Shown piece by piece: positions 47,801-58,147 of a stretch of DNA of 64,000 nucleotides. The translations under genes were made by a program, and so were the position numbers. A model generated the notes under the pieces. It made no database searches. It was not told the DNA's origin and worked only from the letters and a program-made list of their open reading frames with translations. The stretch's first letter is position 1. Each line of letters starts with the position of its first letter. The DNA is taken from contig JAHBBC010000013.1 in assembly GCA_019915015.1 (NCBI GenBank), forward strand, positions 806,001-870,000. Reading direction: 5' to 3'. This stretch comes from Auriscalpium vulgare (Eukaryota; Basidiomycota; Agaricomycetes; Russulales; Auriscalpiaceae).

Positions 47801-49720
47801 ACGTCACTGGCAGCTCGACACGACGCCGCGGCTTTGCGCCATAGCTGTGCGTCATGCCAGCGCACGGCAAGGCCGGCGACGAGACTGCCCGCATCCACGC
47901 CACCTTTGTGAAGAGCGATATCGGCCAATTCAAGGTCATTCTGGGATGGGCTCAACGACGTAGCTGCCTTCAAGGAAGCGACTGCGGCGTCGCGGCCGCC
48001 CAAAGATGTGAGGACTTCGACGTTTTGCGAGCCGGGCCAAATCAGAAGTACTGTGCGGTGGTAGACTGCAAGCAAGAGGTTGGTGCCGTCCACGTGATTA
48101 CAGCAAATCAACACTCACAGTACTCTAGCGAACCAGCACACTTGTGGCGTGTATGAGAAAAAGCGCGGTAACAGAAAGCCAACACGTACGTTGCCTTGAT
48201 ATCCCTCGTATTCCTGGCCATCTGGAGAGTCTTCGTCGAAATAATCTTCATCAACCATGAGCTCCTCCATTTCCAGCGTGGTGGCAGACCCCAAGTGCTC
48301 GCCATTCGGTCCTGATATCAACTGCACAGTGCAGCTCCTTGCATGAATGTCCCCCATTTCCACATCTCTGTCGGCGCCGTACTCGTTGTCGTACTTATCA
48401 TAACCCCATCGGCCTCGTCGCGGGGGCGGACCATTATCTTCGCCCGTGCCAAAGGCCGTGTATCGCAAGCTGCCGAGTGCGATGCGGAAGTCGACGCGGT
48501 CGGACACCTCCCGGACGGCGTGGACGAGAGACGCATCGCTGCCCTTCAACTTGTCGAAGGACAGGTTCGCGTGTGAGTACCGGTGGTCCAGGAGGTACGC
48601 GAGCTTCTGTGGTGGGGCTCCTCCGTCCGGTTCCTCGCCCCTATAGTCAGCTTGTCGCCATGCGCTCAAGACACGCTCTAGGGCGGCGATGGCCTTGTCA
48701 GCGGTGGGAATGCGTGGGGGCATCGACGGCCCGGCGTGTATGATGTTATACGAGAGCGCGAGGCGGAAACCAGAGGTAAGAGGCTTCACTTCGTGCACTA
48801 CGTCGGTGTACCATGCGAGTGCTGTGGTGCCAAACGCACTGTTGGCAGCCGTGTCGAAGACCTCATGCTGTGCGCCGTGCGAGACGTGCACCTGGCCGCC
48901 TTGGAAAGTCGATGGCAGGACCAAAACGACGGTTGCAACCATGCCATTCGCCTTTTCCGTGCTGCACAAAGCAACTGATTAGGCATGAAAGCAAAGAGTC
49001 AGAGGAGTAAGCAGCGTACTCTTGGTGTGCGAGAAAACTAAATATGTGTCAGGACGCTGTTGGAGCAAAAAAAAATGTTTTGTAGACCTACTGGGAGCCT
49101 TCCTCGTACAACAACATCTTGTAAAATTCGCACTTGACGGCCTGTGAGACTCCGAGGCTTGTGCATAAGTCTTTCACCACGGTGGCGTGGAGCCAGGGTT
49201 CCCAGGCCGGATTGGTGAAGCGGACGCGATATGGGTCGAGTTCCCATGTGTCACGCACTGCTTTGTCGACCACAGTCCGCTCACCATTCCCAAATGGTGC
49301 GTCATTGCAGAACGAACGCAGACGAGTTGCTTCGGCAGGGTTGAGAGGAAGGCCGACTATGCCGAAGCCGTCGACCACAAGTCCTGGATTGTGGGCAGGA
49401 TAATACGTTGACCGTGCTGCGTAGGTGCCATCAAAAATGAACGAGGTGTCGAGGACGTCTCTGAGGGCATCCTGTAGTCTCGCGCGATTAGACAGTCTAG
49501 CGAGATGTCGCCGTGTCCGGCTTACTTGGATGGGTTCCTCCAGGTCCTCCGTTTCCGACTCTTCGTCATCCAGAATTTCCGTCTGATCTTCATCCACCCC
49601 TTTTTTCACTGAGTTATCCTTCATCTCGACTTCGTATATTTTGCTTTCAGCGCCGACAGCCACACTGGGAGGAGCATCGGTGGACGCGCTAGTGCCCTCG
49701 ACCATGGTGATTGGTGACAT
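44850..49720 (-). CDS. 2OG-Fe(II) oxygenase with long helical tail, copy 3
   Basis: Paralogue of copy 2 over its whole length, in the same order and with the same introns. Key segments are PGLVVDGFGIVGLPLNPAEA, DTWELDPYRVRFTNPAWEPW, GSHFLAHQD (again on an 18-nt micro-exon, 49021-49038), TEKANGMVATVVLVLPSTFQ and WYTDVVHEVKPLTSGFRLAL, so the Fe and 2-oxoglutarate ligands are intact. Helical segments follow, ending SLLPQLRNLQLPLDFWQSFI and PTTVPQKRKHAV. The 5' end differs: the position of the copy-2 ATG is changed, and the first in-frame ATG here is 49718-49720 (MSPITMVEG). At the 3' end the frame departs from copy 2 after KRKHAV, giving a different last few residues. It is probably expressed, but the start is uncertain. 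Confidence 0.78.
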
Positions 49721-50189
49721 AGTCGGAGACAAGCTGGGTCTATTTTCTTCTCCAGAGTTCCAGGTCAGGCAGATGGCGTTTGCCAAAAGTATGTCGATGT
49801 CGCGCGGGTGGGTGGCGTCTGGAGGACGCGTGGCAAAGAGTTGAAACTTGAAAGGACGCGTCTCGGTCGGAAGTTGCCGATCGGAGATAAAGCGCGTTTC
49901 TTTGTCATGGCTACTAGCCTCATATGGCCCGGGCGCTATGCTGCAAAGGAGAGGATGAGAGCGGGCGGACTAGAGCGATGGCGAGCGATTTCTCGAGGAG
50001 AAGTGGAACTCAAGGCCGTGCGAGCTGCGCCTTTTGAACCGGGCATTTCCTAGGATGTATCTCTCCACAGTATAACTTAGGCGGCCCATAGACTATAGTA
50101 CGCACTCGCTCGATAGTAATGTCCAAAATGATAGATGCATGCGCATAAGTATGTAAGAACGCAAATCCAATTATCGTCCGTCCGCCGCT
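49721..50189. other. 5' side of copy 3 and 3' flank of the ATPase gene
   Basis: The minus strand at about 49780-49905 is still similar to the 5' leader of copy 2 (ACAAAGAAAC-CGCTTT, CGGCAA-TTCCGA), showing that the duplication includes upstream sequence. No other gene was seen. Confidence 0.45.
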
Positions 50190-52025
50190 TCATGACACAG
50201 GGAAAATAGGTGAATGAGAAAGCCCGCTGGGCTGTTCCGCACCCGACTTACTCGTGAGCGACGAAATATCCAGCCCCAAACTCGCCAAAGAGTACGGCTC
50301 TTCGACACGAAGCCCGGGAAGGGATGGTGTATCGCGATCGTCTGCGGACTGGATGCCCGGAAGAGATGAGACGCCCCATCCGGAGACGGTAGTATCGCCT
50401 GCCTGGAGGCCAGGTAAGGATGATAAAAACGAATTTCGGCTCGTCGCGGCAGTAGTCTCGTCTTCGATGCGTATCGTGGGGAGCGTGGTCATGTTGAAAA
50501 TAGAGCTCTGGAATGGTCCCTGGTCCTCCATGGCGTCGGCCGAGACACCCGAAACTGCTACCGGCGAAGGCTCTGGCAGGAGCCACGGCTTCAGAGGGCG
50601 TAGGAACGGTAGCGTCCAGGCAGTGCTAGCAGGTCGTTCCAGTCCCCTCATAGTGAGGATGACGGTAAGCTTTGGAAGACTGGTGAACCGAGCCAGCAGC
50701 CCCTCCACCGCGAGCTTCTCGTGAACCTCTTGGGACCATGGCCCCTCGAATCCATCAAGAAATAGGAGCGTGTTCGGAGCACTCGCGAAGTAGTTTAGGA
50801 CAGAGACTTCCTTGTCGCGCGTGAGCTGCTCCTGCTTGAATCCAACGGCCTGAGCGATCTCAGTGACGAAACCATCGGCGGACGTGCACGACTGGCACGG
50901 GACCCAGAAGCGCTCCTCTTTGAAGACCGCCAGAAGCGTCGGATCATGGAGGATGTGCAGCGCCAACGATGTCTTCCCCACTCCCTCTGGTCCGAGGATC
51001 GTGACCTTTGCTGGATGATCCAGGTCATCAACAATGAGCTCCGTGATCGCACTTATTTCCCGATCACGATTGGTGAGGTCGCTAGGCTTCGGTGGTAGTT
51101 CCGTGCGGAGCCTACATCGTGGGTTATTAATATGACGAAGCTGGGGCAGAGCATTGAACACACCGACGAAGTGGCCTGGGCAGGCGTTGACTCTGGGATT
51201 GAGCAAGTCAGCGAGGTGATCGTGGAGTAAATCGAGGGTTGTCTCACCCTTGACAGTGCCGCGTGCTGTTTAATGCGGATGCTGACGAGCATCGAGGTCT
51301 ATGAAAAGTTTGAGCGACAGCTTTCTTCAAGATGGTCGGCTGAACAGCGTACCTGAGATGTATTCATAATGCTCGAGATCTTCCTGTCTTGCCGCTCTAT
51401 CGTTCTGAGCCTCTCAATCCTGAGGATGTTGTTCTTGAGCTTTGTCCATCCAGTACCGGCTCTGCACTTCTGCATCTCTTCCCAGACCTCACCGAGACCC
51501 CTGATGACGTAGGTGAGGTATCAATCAGCACAAGTCGCGGGAAAGCCAGCTGTTGAACCATACCTTTCAATGCCGTCAATGACACGGTTCAACTCTTCTG
51601 ATGGTTCCCTGCCTGAATCTTCGAGCCCTTGCATCGTCGTCTTCAACATATTGACGACTCCCTCGATGTTGCTGACCACTTGGAACCATCGATCACGATA
51701 GAGCCCAATTTCCTGTTATAAGGAGTTAGCTCGAACACGGCGCGAGCCGACTGCATTCAGACGCACGTCTTTGATCTCGAGTATCTTCAACAAGAGGCCC
51801 GCCACACCCTTGATGTAAGGCATATGGTTCAGCATCTCCCCAACTTCTCTGACTATGGCCAGCGTCATCTGAACACCCGACTGTGTGCGGTCCCCAAGGG
51901 TCACAGCCTCCGACATCGGGTCAGTGTAGTCGCGCAGTTGCTCCTTAATCTGATGTTGTATGGTCTCTGTACAGACCATCAGCGTGACATCGGGGCGATG
52001 TCGCAGAGAACGTACCAATAGACAT
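50190..52025 (-). CDS. compact STAND/NLR-like NTPase
   Basis: Minus-strand gene with several introns. The N-terminal helical part reads TIQHQIKEQLRDYTDPMSEA, EMLNHMPYIKGVAGLLLKIL, IGLYRDRWFQVVSNIEGVVN and EELNRVIDGIER, as in many basidiomycete NLRs. The NTPase part follows LPPKPSDLTNRDREI: Walker A is ILGPEGVGKTSLALHIL, then ERFWVPCQSC, and Walker B is NTLLFLDGFEGPW. After an RNBS-like KLTVILTMRGLERPA the protein ends within about 120 residues, with no LRR, WD40, ankyrin or TPR repeats. Instead the tail repeats SLPGL/I-Q/R three times (FLSSLPGLQ, VSSLPGIQ, TPSLPGLR). ATG 52025 is one candidate start; more exons upstream are possible. Such proteins usually act in non-self recognition, but the target is unknown. 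Confidence 0.7.
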
Positions 52026-52846
52026 TTGTGTCGTGGAGGAATTCTGGCCATTCCCAACAGTCGTCACTGCCGGGGCTGCGGGTTTTCAGCATACGCCACA
52101 CGGGGAGACTGATAGAGCCTACAACTCGATGCCCCCGCCGCCGGCGTCATTTGAATCGCTTGCGTGCTTTGAGTTCCGTTGGCCGACCTGGAGCGAAATC
52201 TGCGCCGAAGGAAGGACATCTTGCAGGGCGTAGGTGGTGGTTGGGAGAAAGAGTAGGTACGCCTCGTGCCCGACCTTCTCGTGGTATATTGTCTTCAAGC
52301 GGGTGGCGTGGGGCGTATGTAGCCTGTGCTTGGAAGTTAGCACAGCCACAGTCCTGGGTTTGGCGCCTGGCCGCCTTGCACGTGGCTGAAGGCTGCAGAA
52401 CACTGACGTCGAGCGGAGGGATGTTGTGCAGAAGTACGTTATTTCTAGACCTCAGAACTCGTGAAGAACGAAAAGCAACCGCCGTAGTGCTCACCAGTAC
52501 TGGAGCGCGCTTGCCGGGTTCCCGTAAGCACGAGCTCGGATGCTATATGGGCTGTGCGTTATCGATCTGATGGCTCCGGACCCAGTGTATGATTATCTGG
52601 ATACCCGGACTACGCCTCACCGACGATCATCTTTTTGTCCAAGCTCCGAGTCCTGCGTCCGGCCTGGTGACGGACTGCCCAGCTGCGAGAGCACAGCAAT
52701 GGGCACAGAGGGCTCACCATCGTTTGCGAATCTTCCGAGAGTATCAGAGGATAGACAACCGCAAAGACAACACTTAGCAAGTTGTGACCTTGAGCGGTGA
52801 AGCAGTTGTGTCATTGAAGCAAAGGATCGCTCAGTCCCATGCAATA
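52026..52846. other. 5' region of the ATPase gene, left flank of the transposon
   Basis: The minus strand 52119-52403 contains an open frame with protein-like character (EKVGHEAYLLFLPTTTYALQ, ending GGGGIEL). It could be an upstream exon of the ATPase gene, but no consistent splice join was found. The last bases before the transposon read CCCATGCAATA. Confidence 0.35.
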
Positions 52847-52913
52847 GGGGAGCTCAGAGTAGACCGTTTTCGTTTCCGTTTCGTTTTCAAACGCCTTTCG
52901 TTTTCGATTCGGC
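52847..52913 (+). repeat. terminal inverted repeat, left copy outer end
   Basis: 67 bp, GGGGAGCTC to GATTCGGC, with repeated CGTTTTC/CGTTTCC words inside. It is the reverse complement of 56165-56231. Confidence 0.85.
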
Positions 52914-52998
52914 GCCCCGGCGTGATATTACATAATGTCACTCAATCTACGCCGCTGCGCGACACCGCCGCCATTGCTTTCGAGCTCTTCCACCAGCC

Positions 52999-54322
52999 AT
53001 GGCCCGTGCTACCTACCACGATGAGATTATCGACGCATACATCACATATATGGCTATCCAGATGGCACTCATGCCTCCATCTTCAGCCACAGCTATGATG
53101 GAGCAGCTCCAACGCGATAGCTCAATCCTTCACACCATCCTATCCTCCCGCTACATCAACCCCCGTCCTCCCGTCGTTAAAGCCGGCAATCTCCAGCTTG
53201 CATGGGAGTATGCACAGGATCCTGCCCATCACCACCGCTTTATCAACATGCTCCGTGTCTCTCCCCACGTCTTCGACACTATCCTTGGCCTCATCGAGGG
53301 TCATCCCGTATTCCAGAACAACTCGAACACCCCGCAGGAGGATATCCGAACGCAATTAGCGGTGACCCTGTACCGTATGGGTCGCTATGGCAATGGCGCA
53401 TCTCTCGAGGATATCAGCCGTGCAGCGGGCTGTTCAGAGGGCGCTGTGGAGCTATACACGGAGAGATGTCAGGAGGCGCTGATGTCCTTGCATGGGATGT
53501 TTGTACGGCCGCTAACAGAGGAGGAGAAAGAGGTCGAGAAAAGGTGGATTGATGAGCAGCTTGGTTTCACGGGATCCACCTGGAGGGAGGGATGGGTGAT
53601 GTACGACGGGACAATTGTTGTCCTGTACAGTCGCCCCGGCCTCGACGGTGACGCGTACTACACAAGGAAGTGCAACTATGGGTTCAACGTCCAGGTATGC
53701 TGGATATCTTCTAATAGCTCCTGACTGACATATCTGTACACAGATTGGCAATACACCGTCGAATCTACGAATCGTTGACTATTCGCTTGGCATGACCGGT
53801 TCTGCTCATGATGCATCTGCATTTGAGCATACTGCAGCTGTCAAGCATACCGACTGGTTCTTCAGAGGTGACGAGTTTGCATGGGGTGACTCTGCGTACC
53901 CTGTCAGCTCGCGGACCATCCCAGTTCACAAGAAACCAGCGTCGTTAGACCGCTCAAATGCCTTATTCGACAAACACGTAGCTCGCCTACGCGTTCGCTC
54001 TGAACACACCATGGGTGCACTCAAGGGCCGATGGCAATCCCTTCGTGGCTTACGGCTCAATATCCGTTACAATCGGGACCATATACGAGCGTGTCGGTGG
54101 ATTTCATGTTGCATCATCTTGCACAACGCAGTGCTCGACATCGAAGGATGGGCGAGTGGGACAAGCTTTGCGACTTGGCACTCACGTGCTCAGGAAGAGG
54201 ACGATAGGGGGGAGCCAGATGATCCTATAGATGATGATATCACAGAGGATGATGATTGCGAGGCTAGGAGACGTGGCCTTGTGGCAGAAATAGTAGCCGC
54301 TCAACGAGCAGGACTTGTATAA
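52999..54322 (+). CDS. Harbinger-type DDE transposase, intact copy
   Basis: Two exons, 52999-53694 and 53744-54322, joined by a 49-nt intron between NYGFNVQ and IGNTPSNLRIVDYSLG, giving about 424 residues. The start is MARATYHDEIIDAYITYMAI. An HTH-like segment (GASLEDISRAAGCSEGAVEL) precedes the catalytic core. The DDE residues are probably the Asp of VMYDGTIVV, the Asp of GSAHDASAFEH and the Glu of RSEHTMGALKGRW, the pattern of the DDE_Tnp_4 family. The C-terminus CEARRRGLVAEIVAAQRAGLV is acidic just before its end. A run of six G at about 54207-54212 keeps the frame open; the sister copy has five and is frameshifted. Confidence 0.88.
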
Positions 54323-54437
54323 ATGAACAAGATTAAATCTGAGATTGTAAAGAGTAAGAGAGATATAATCAGAAAGAAGAAAGGACTGTGTAGCATTAAA
54401 TGAGAGGCTGCAGTTAGAAAGGACAAAAGCAAAATGA

Positions 54438-56033
54438 TCAGACTAAGCCTCGCTCCAACTCGTCTGGAACCACAGATGATCCTCGTCCAAGATCTCTGTC
54501 CAACTGGCTCTCATCCCAGGGAGGACTATTTTCTCTCTGGCTTGTCATCTCGCTCTCGGGCTCATCATCCGGAGGTGTCGATGCGCGCGGCAGAGATGAA
54601 GGCGTCGATGCAGCGGTTGACATAGAGCCCGTGCGTGAGATGGAACGAGCGGGCGTAGCGGCGGCGACAACCAGAGGAGGATTCTGAAGGCGCGATATAT
54701 TTTCACGGAGATCTTGAAGCTGCAGCTGAAGGTCATCGTCAAGTGCTTCCGACTTGCGGCGATACTCATCGTTCGTCCACAAGCCAATCTGCAGCTCACG
54801 AAAGAGGCGGTCGTGGCGATCGCGAGCGTCTTGGCGAAGACTATTCATGTCATCGCGCAGCCTGTCGACAGCTTTGCGGATGTTCTCTTCCTTTGACACC
54901 GCAAAGCTACGCCTGCCACATGAATTAGTCCACGTGCATTACCAACAACTAGTATTACTTACTCGATGGACTCCTTCAGTATGTCTTGAATGCCGGTGCG
55001 TGACGTGGGCTTGAAGCGACCCTTCAAGCTCTCCAGCTTCTCTTCCGACAGGTGTGCGGGAGTCTTCTTCGCACTTGCTTGCGACGAGGGCGGCACGCGG
55101 TTCTCTTTGGAGTGTGTGGCGTCTGCGGTGGCGATCCCGGGCCGGGTGCGGTCGCAGAAGAGTCTTGCGCGAGAGGCGCCGGGCCATCGTGAACGCGTAG
55201 GACGGGGTCTATGTCCTCTTCGCGCGGTTGCCGCACAGGTGGCGCGTCGTCGGGAGGCTGATAGTGCACTGTGCGGTGACCGTCCGGACCAACCCCAGTC
55301 GTGATGATGATCGGGTTTTCATTTGGGCGGGTGGCAAGGATCGCGTGAATTCGGGGGAAGACAGCGAACTCGGCCTCGATCTCCTCTGCACAGGATGTGT
55401 TAGCCTCCAGCGTGCTCATCGGAGATCACAAAATGAACTTACGCCAGATATTCTTGTGGCGTGCATCGGTATCCTCGGATGGGCCATCTGGCCCTATGTA
55501 GCAGACCAAATACTCATCTGGACCATCGTCGGCATCACCTGTGTCGACGATGGCCTCATTCCCAGTGAGGACACCTCCACCCGTGCACTTAATGCGCCGA
55601 ACCTTGGAGTGATAGGTGATGCGTAGCCTACACAAGCCTGTGAGCACGTATGAGGCATCCAATAAGGGTATGGACATACTGATTTATTTTCCCGAGCACC
55701 TTTGCTCCCAGACTGACGAAATCCGAGTCCGGAGCATCCTTCCAGAGGATGCGAGCAAGCCGCTGACCCGCTGCGACCTTACTTTCTCCGCTTTTCTTCT
55801 GGAAAGATGTCAGTAACAAAGCCCAGATGATGCGTGGGCCACCTGCATACCTCACCACGCTTGTTACCAAACATAACCTTGCGATTTTGCGGCTGTTCGA
55901 GCTCCGTGATGAGCTGCAGGAGCAGCTCATTTGGCTTCTTATTTGTGCCCCAGCTGATGTTCTCCTCACGGGATTTCTTGCCCGGAGCTGTCTCAGGCTG
56001 GTCGGAGTCCGAGCGGCCGCGTTTCCGGGGCAT
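54438..56033 (-). pseudogene. second Harbinger gene (SANT-like), left copy, frameshifted
   Basis: Same gene as the intact copy at 56436-58032, in inverted orientation (start MPRKRGRSDSDQPETAPGKK). In the last large exon, at about 55110, the plus strand reads CTCTTTGGAG where the sister copy has one more G. The frame is shifted after PPQTPHTPK and stops soon after. Downstream coding sequence, including SKEENIRKAVDRLRDDMNSL, is otherwise unchanged. The lesion is a single base in a homopolymer, so a sequencing error is possible. Confidence 0.72.
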
Positions 56034-56164
56034 TAAGAGAGTAGGAGAGTGTAGATTAAGGAGGTATCGCGAGGGAATGAGTGTGTGAGACACGAAGACG
56101 CCGCACAACGCGAGCGTCACCTAAAGTCACACGATTGTCACACATCGGGTCACTTATGCCGCGG

Positions 56165-56231
56165 GCCGAATCGAAAACGAAAGGCGTTTGAAAACGAAAC
56201 GGAAACGAAAACGGTCTACTCTGAGCTCCCC
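56165..56231 (-). repeat. terminal inverted repeat, left copy inner end
   Basis: Reverse complement of the outer TIR of the same element over 67 bp. Outside it lies TAATTA, then the sister element. Confidence 0.85.
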
Positions 56232-56237
56232 TAATTA
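56232..56237. other. 6-bp junction TAATTA between mirrored transposons
   Basis: The junction is itself a palindrome and is the axis of symmetry of the 6.8-kb inverted repeat. It can be read as TAA plus TTA, the usual 3-bp target duplications of Harbinger elements, or as TA-AT-TA if TA belongs to each end. Confidence 0.8.
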
Positions 56238-56304
56238 GGGGAGCTCAGAGTAGACCGTTTTCGTTTCCGTTTCGTTTTCAAACGCCTTTCGTTTTCGATT
56301 CGGC
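56238..56304 (+). repeat. terminal inverted repeat, right copy inner end
   Basis: 67 bp identical to 52847-52913, directly abutting the TAATTA junction. Confidence 0.85.
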
Positions 56305-56435
56305 CCGCGGCATAAGTGACCCGATGTGTGACAATCGTGTGACTTTAGGTGACGCTCGCGTTGTGCGGCGTCTTCGTGTCTCACACACTCATTCCCTCGC
56401 GATACCTCCTTAATCTACACTCTCCTACTCTCTTA

Positions 56436-58032
56436 ATGCCCCGGAAACGCGGCCGCTCGGACTCCGACCAGCCTGAGACAGCTCCGGGCAAGAAATCCCG
56501 TGAGGAGAACATCAGCTGGGGCACAAATAAGAAGCCAAATGAGCTGCTCCTGCAGCTCATCACGGAGCTCGAACAGCCGCAAAATCGCAAGGTTATGTTT
56601 GGTAACAAGCGTGGTGAGGTATGCAGGTGGCCCACGCATCATCTGGGCTTTGTTACTGACATCTTTCCAGAAGAAAAGCGGAGAAAGTAAGGTCGCAGCG
56701 GGTCAGCGGCTTGCTCGCATCCTCTGGAAGGATGCTCCGGACTCGGATTTCGTCAGTCTGGGAGCAAAGGTGCTCGGGAAAATAAATCAGTATGTCCATA
56801 CCCTTATTGGATGCCTCATACGTGCTCACAGGCTTGTGTAGGCTACGCATCACCTATCACTCCAAGGTTCGGCGCATTAAGTGCACGGGTGGAGGTGTCC
56901 TCACTGGGAATGAGGCCATCGTCGACACAGGTGATGCCGACGATGGTCCAGATGAGTATTTGGTCTGCTACATAGGGCCAGATGGCCCATCCGAGGATAC
57001 CGATGCACGCCACAAGAATATCTGGCGTAAGTTCATTTTGTGATCTCCGATGAGCACGCTGGAGGCTAACACATCCTGTGCAGAGGAGATCGAGGCCGAG
57101 TTCGCTGTCTTCCCCCGAATTCACGCGATCCTTGCCACCCGCCCAAATGAAAACCCGATCATCATCACGACTGGGGTTGGTCCGGACGGTCACCGCACAG
57201 TGCACTATCAGCCTCCCGACGACGCGCCACCTGTGCGGCAACCGCGCGAAGAGGACATAGACCCCGTCCTACGCGTTCACGATGGCCCGGCGCCTCTCGC
57301 GCAAGACTCTTCTGCGACCGCACCCGGCCCGGGATCGCCACCGCAGACGCCACACACTCCCAAAGAGAACCGCGTGCCGCCCTCGTCGCAAGCAAGTGCG
57401 AAGAAGACTCCCGCACACCTGTCGGAAGAGAAGCTGGAGAGCTTGAAGGGTCGCTTCAAGCCCACGTCACGCACCGGCATTCAAGACATACTGAAGGAGT
57501 CCATCGAGTAAGTAATACTAGTTGTTGGTAATGCACGTGGACTAATTCATGTGGCAGGCGTAGCTTTGCGGTGTCAAAGGAAGAGAACATCCGCAAAGCT
57601 GTCGACAGGCTGCGCGATGACATGAATAGTCTTCGCCAAGACGCTCGCGATCGCCACGACCGCCTCTTTCGTGAGCTGCAGATTGGCTTGTGGACGAACG
57701 ATGAGTATCGCCGCAAGTCGGAAGCACTTGACGATGACCTTCAGCTGCAGCTTCAAGATCTCCGTGAAAATATATCGCGCCTTCAGAATCCTCCTCTGGT
57801 TGTCGCCGCCGCTACGCCCGCTCGTTCCATCTCACGCACGGGCTCTATGTCAACCGCTGCATCGACGCCTTCATCTCTGCCGCGCGCATCGACACCTCCG
57901 GATGATGAGCCCGAGAGCGAGATGACAAGCCAGAGAGAAAATAGTCCTCCCTGGGATGAGAGCCAGTTGGACAGAGATCTTGGACGAGGATCATCTGTGG
58001 TTCCAGACGAGTTGGAGCGAGGCTTAGTCTGA
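56436..58032 (+). CDS. second Harbinger gene (SANT-like position), intact copy
   Basis: The start is MPRKRGRSDSDQPETAPGKK. Short introns join ENISWGTNKKPNELLLQLIT, KVMFGNKRGE, then ESKVAAGQRLARILWKDAPD, RLRITYHSKVRRIKCTGGGV, DDGPDEYLVCYIGPDGPSED, EEIEAEFAVFPRIHAILATR and TPKENRVPPSSQASAKKTPA. The last exon (to 58032) has a coiled-coil-like stretch (NIRKAVDRLRDDMNSLRQDA, DDDLQLQLQDLRENISRLQN) and an acidic Ser/Pro tail. In Harbinger elements the second protein is a Myb/SANT-type DNA-binding partner of the transposase. Here a W-containing N-terminal segment is consistent with that, but a SANT domain is not certain by eye. No frameshift is seen in this copy. Confidence 0.75.
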
Positions 58033-58147
58033 TCATTTTGCTTTTGTCCTTTCTAACTGCAGCCTCTCATTTAATGCTACACAGTCCTTTCTTCTTTCTG
58101 ATTATATCTCTCTTACTCTTTACAATCTCAGATTTAATCTTGTTCAT

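Larger units (their letters stand above)
52847..56231 (+). mobile_element. PIF/Harbinger-type DNA transposon, left copy
   Basis: A 3,385-bp element with 67-bp terminal inverted repeats (52847-52913 and 56165-56231) beginning GGGGAGCTCAGAGTAGACC. It contains a DDE transposase gene on the plus strand and a second gene on the minus strand, convergent with it. The two-gene layout and the DDE_Tnp_4-like transposase fit PIF/Harbinger. TA lies just outside both ends. It is mirrored by an almost identical copy at 56238-59622. The transposase frame is open here, but the second gene has a one-base deletion. Near-identity of the two copies implies very recent duplication. Confidence 0.85.
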
